Origin: Herbiconiux sp. VKM Ac-1786 | GTDB lineage: Bacteria; Actinomycetota; Actinomycetes; Actinomycetales; Microbacteriaceae | Direction of reading: 5' to 3' | Length of the DNA: 64,000 bases | NCBI RefSeq assembly: GCF_015350805.1 | Contig: NZ_JADKSG010000001.1 | Coordinates: 1,784,513-1,848,512 of the forward strand | Shown: piece after piece, positions 63,428 through 64,000 of the stretch | How the letters are laid out: each line of letters opens with the position of its first letter | How positions within the stretch are numbered: position 1 is the first letter of the stretch | Program-made: the position numbers and the translations under genes | Notes under the pieces: generated by a model | What the model was told of the DNA's origin: nothing | Databases searched by the model: none | What the model saw: the letters and a program-made list of their open reading frames with translations, nothing else

Positions 63428-63565
63428 CTACTCGTCGCCGGGGATGACGCTGTCGGTGTACTCGCCCGACTCCGGCTCGGGCTCGATGACGTTCTCCTTG
63501 TCGGTGTCGGTGTACTCGCCGTCGCGCTCGCCGCGTGCCTCGTGCTTGTCGTGCTTCTCGGTCAT
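63428..63565 (-). CDS. Small acidic hydrophilic protein (45 aa)
   Basis: 45 residues, starts MTEKHDKHEARGERDG, strongly charged, no hydrophobic segment. GEYTDTDKENVIEPEPE and GEYTDSVIPGDE look like two versions of one element. AGGAGG lies six bases before the ATG, an ideal ribosome site. Family not recognised; probably an intrinsically disordered protein. Ends 83 bases before a hairpin. Confidence 0.7.
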   Translation of the reverse strand: MTEKHDKHEARGERDGEYTDTDKENVIEPEPESGEYTDSVIPGDE

Positions 63566-63690
63566 GAGATCCTCCTCGATGTCGTTGCCGTGCGCGCTGG
63601 TGGGCGCGGTTCGACGCCCGACGGCGCCTGCTCGCGAAGCTACCACCACCGCTCACGCCGCGACCAGGATCCGCACATATGTGCGCGAGG

Positions 63691-64000
63691 CTACTTCACG
63701 AAGTCCCTCAGCTTCTCGAAGACGGGCTTACTGACGGCCTGCTCGCCGCCGAGCACGACGATGCGCGTGGGCTTCAGCCGCTGCAGCTCGGCGGCGATGG
63801 CGTCGGGCACCGCGTCGGGGCGCACCAGCAGCACCGGCCCGCCGTTCGCCGCGGCGGCCGGACCGCCGGCCAGCGCGTCGGCGAACCCTGCCCCGGAGGC
63901 CACGAACACGGTCTTCGCGCCGCCCGGGAACGTCGCGGCCGAGATGCCGGCCGAGACGACGAAGCGGTCGGCTCCCGTGATGCGCTCGGTCGGGGCGATC
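63691..64000 (-). CDS. Cell wall-binding repeat 2 protein, C-terminal part
   Basis: The gene continues past the window edge. The visible 102 residues are one full CW_binding_2 repeat: RITGADRFVVSAGIS, VFVASGAGFADALAGGPAAA, PVLLVRPDAVPDAIAAEL and RIVVLGGEQAVSKPVFEKLRDFVK. No stop interrupts the frame up to base 64000. The catalytic or other N-terminal domain cannot be seen. Likely a secreted wall-bound protein. Confidence 0.88.
   Translation of the reverse strand, partial: IAPTERITGADRFVVSAGISAATFPGGAKTVFVASGAGFADALAGGPAAAANGGPVLLVRPDAVPDAIAAELQRLKPTRIVVLGGEQAVSKPVFEKLRDFVK

Overview
This window is chromosomal DNA from a very GC-rich actinobacterium. The gene set and style (purS-purQ, MarP protease, DUF3073, lipB-lipA, cell wall-binding repeat 2 proteins, many start codons sitting about 6 bases after a TANNNT box) fit the family Microbacteriaceae. 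That placement is inferred from the reading; no database was searched. I saw no rRNA, tRNA, CRISPR array, insertion sequence or prophage.

Layout. 1-12.9 kb: an RbsA-RbsC-like sugar ABC fusion with a coupled zinc dehydrogenase, a 36-residue membrane peptide, a PrmC-like methyltransferase with tandem-repeat insertions, a cell-wall-binding-repeat protein, glutathione peroxidase, MarP-like protease, an SDR/HTH divergent pair, an APC permease and a macrodomain protein. 13-17.7 kb: a Zur-type site between zinc-free ribosomal protein L36 and a degenerate COG0523 protein, then purQ-purS and a large LuxR regulator. 18-25.7 kb: a giant secreted nuclease/nucleotidase, a Fur-family regulator coupled to catalase behind a perfect 21-bp palindrome, and a ring-cleavage-type dioxygenase. 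25.8-35.5 kb: paired SMR transporters, a DsbA-like protein without active-site cysteines, an esterase, lipB-lipA, an aldo/keto reductase, a ygiC-ygiB-like pair, tag and gabT. 35.5-47.9 kb: a lipoprotein, a class A penicillin-binding protein, DinB and NUDIX proteins, purF, a beta-lactamase-like lipoprotein and two tandem secreted S1 proteases. 48-64 kb: purM, amidase, AlkA-like glycosylase, 2OG-Fe(II) oxygenase, AraC/VOC pair, dehydrogenase, hydrolases, purC-purD, a sterol-carrier-like protein, DUF3073, a KimA-type potassium importer, and the C-terminal end of another cell-wall-binding-repeat protein.

Themes. De novo purine synthesis genes (purQ, purS, purF, purM, purC, purD) are scattered in four places instead of clustered. 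Five loci encode secreted proteins ending in, or made of, three cell wall-binding repeats (putative surface anchoring). The two tandem S1 proteases share a short leader that begins at the predicted transcription start with the same 19 bases and places the ribosome-binding site in a hairpin; this is the best candidate here for an undescribed regulatory element. Several palindromes sit exactly in promoters (fur-kat, lipB, SDR/HTH, kimA) and look like operators.
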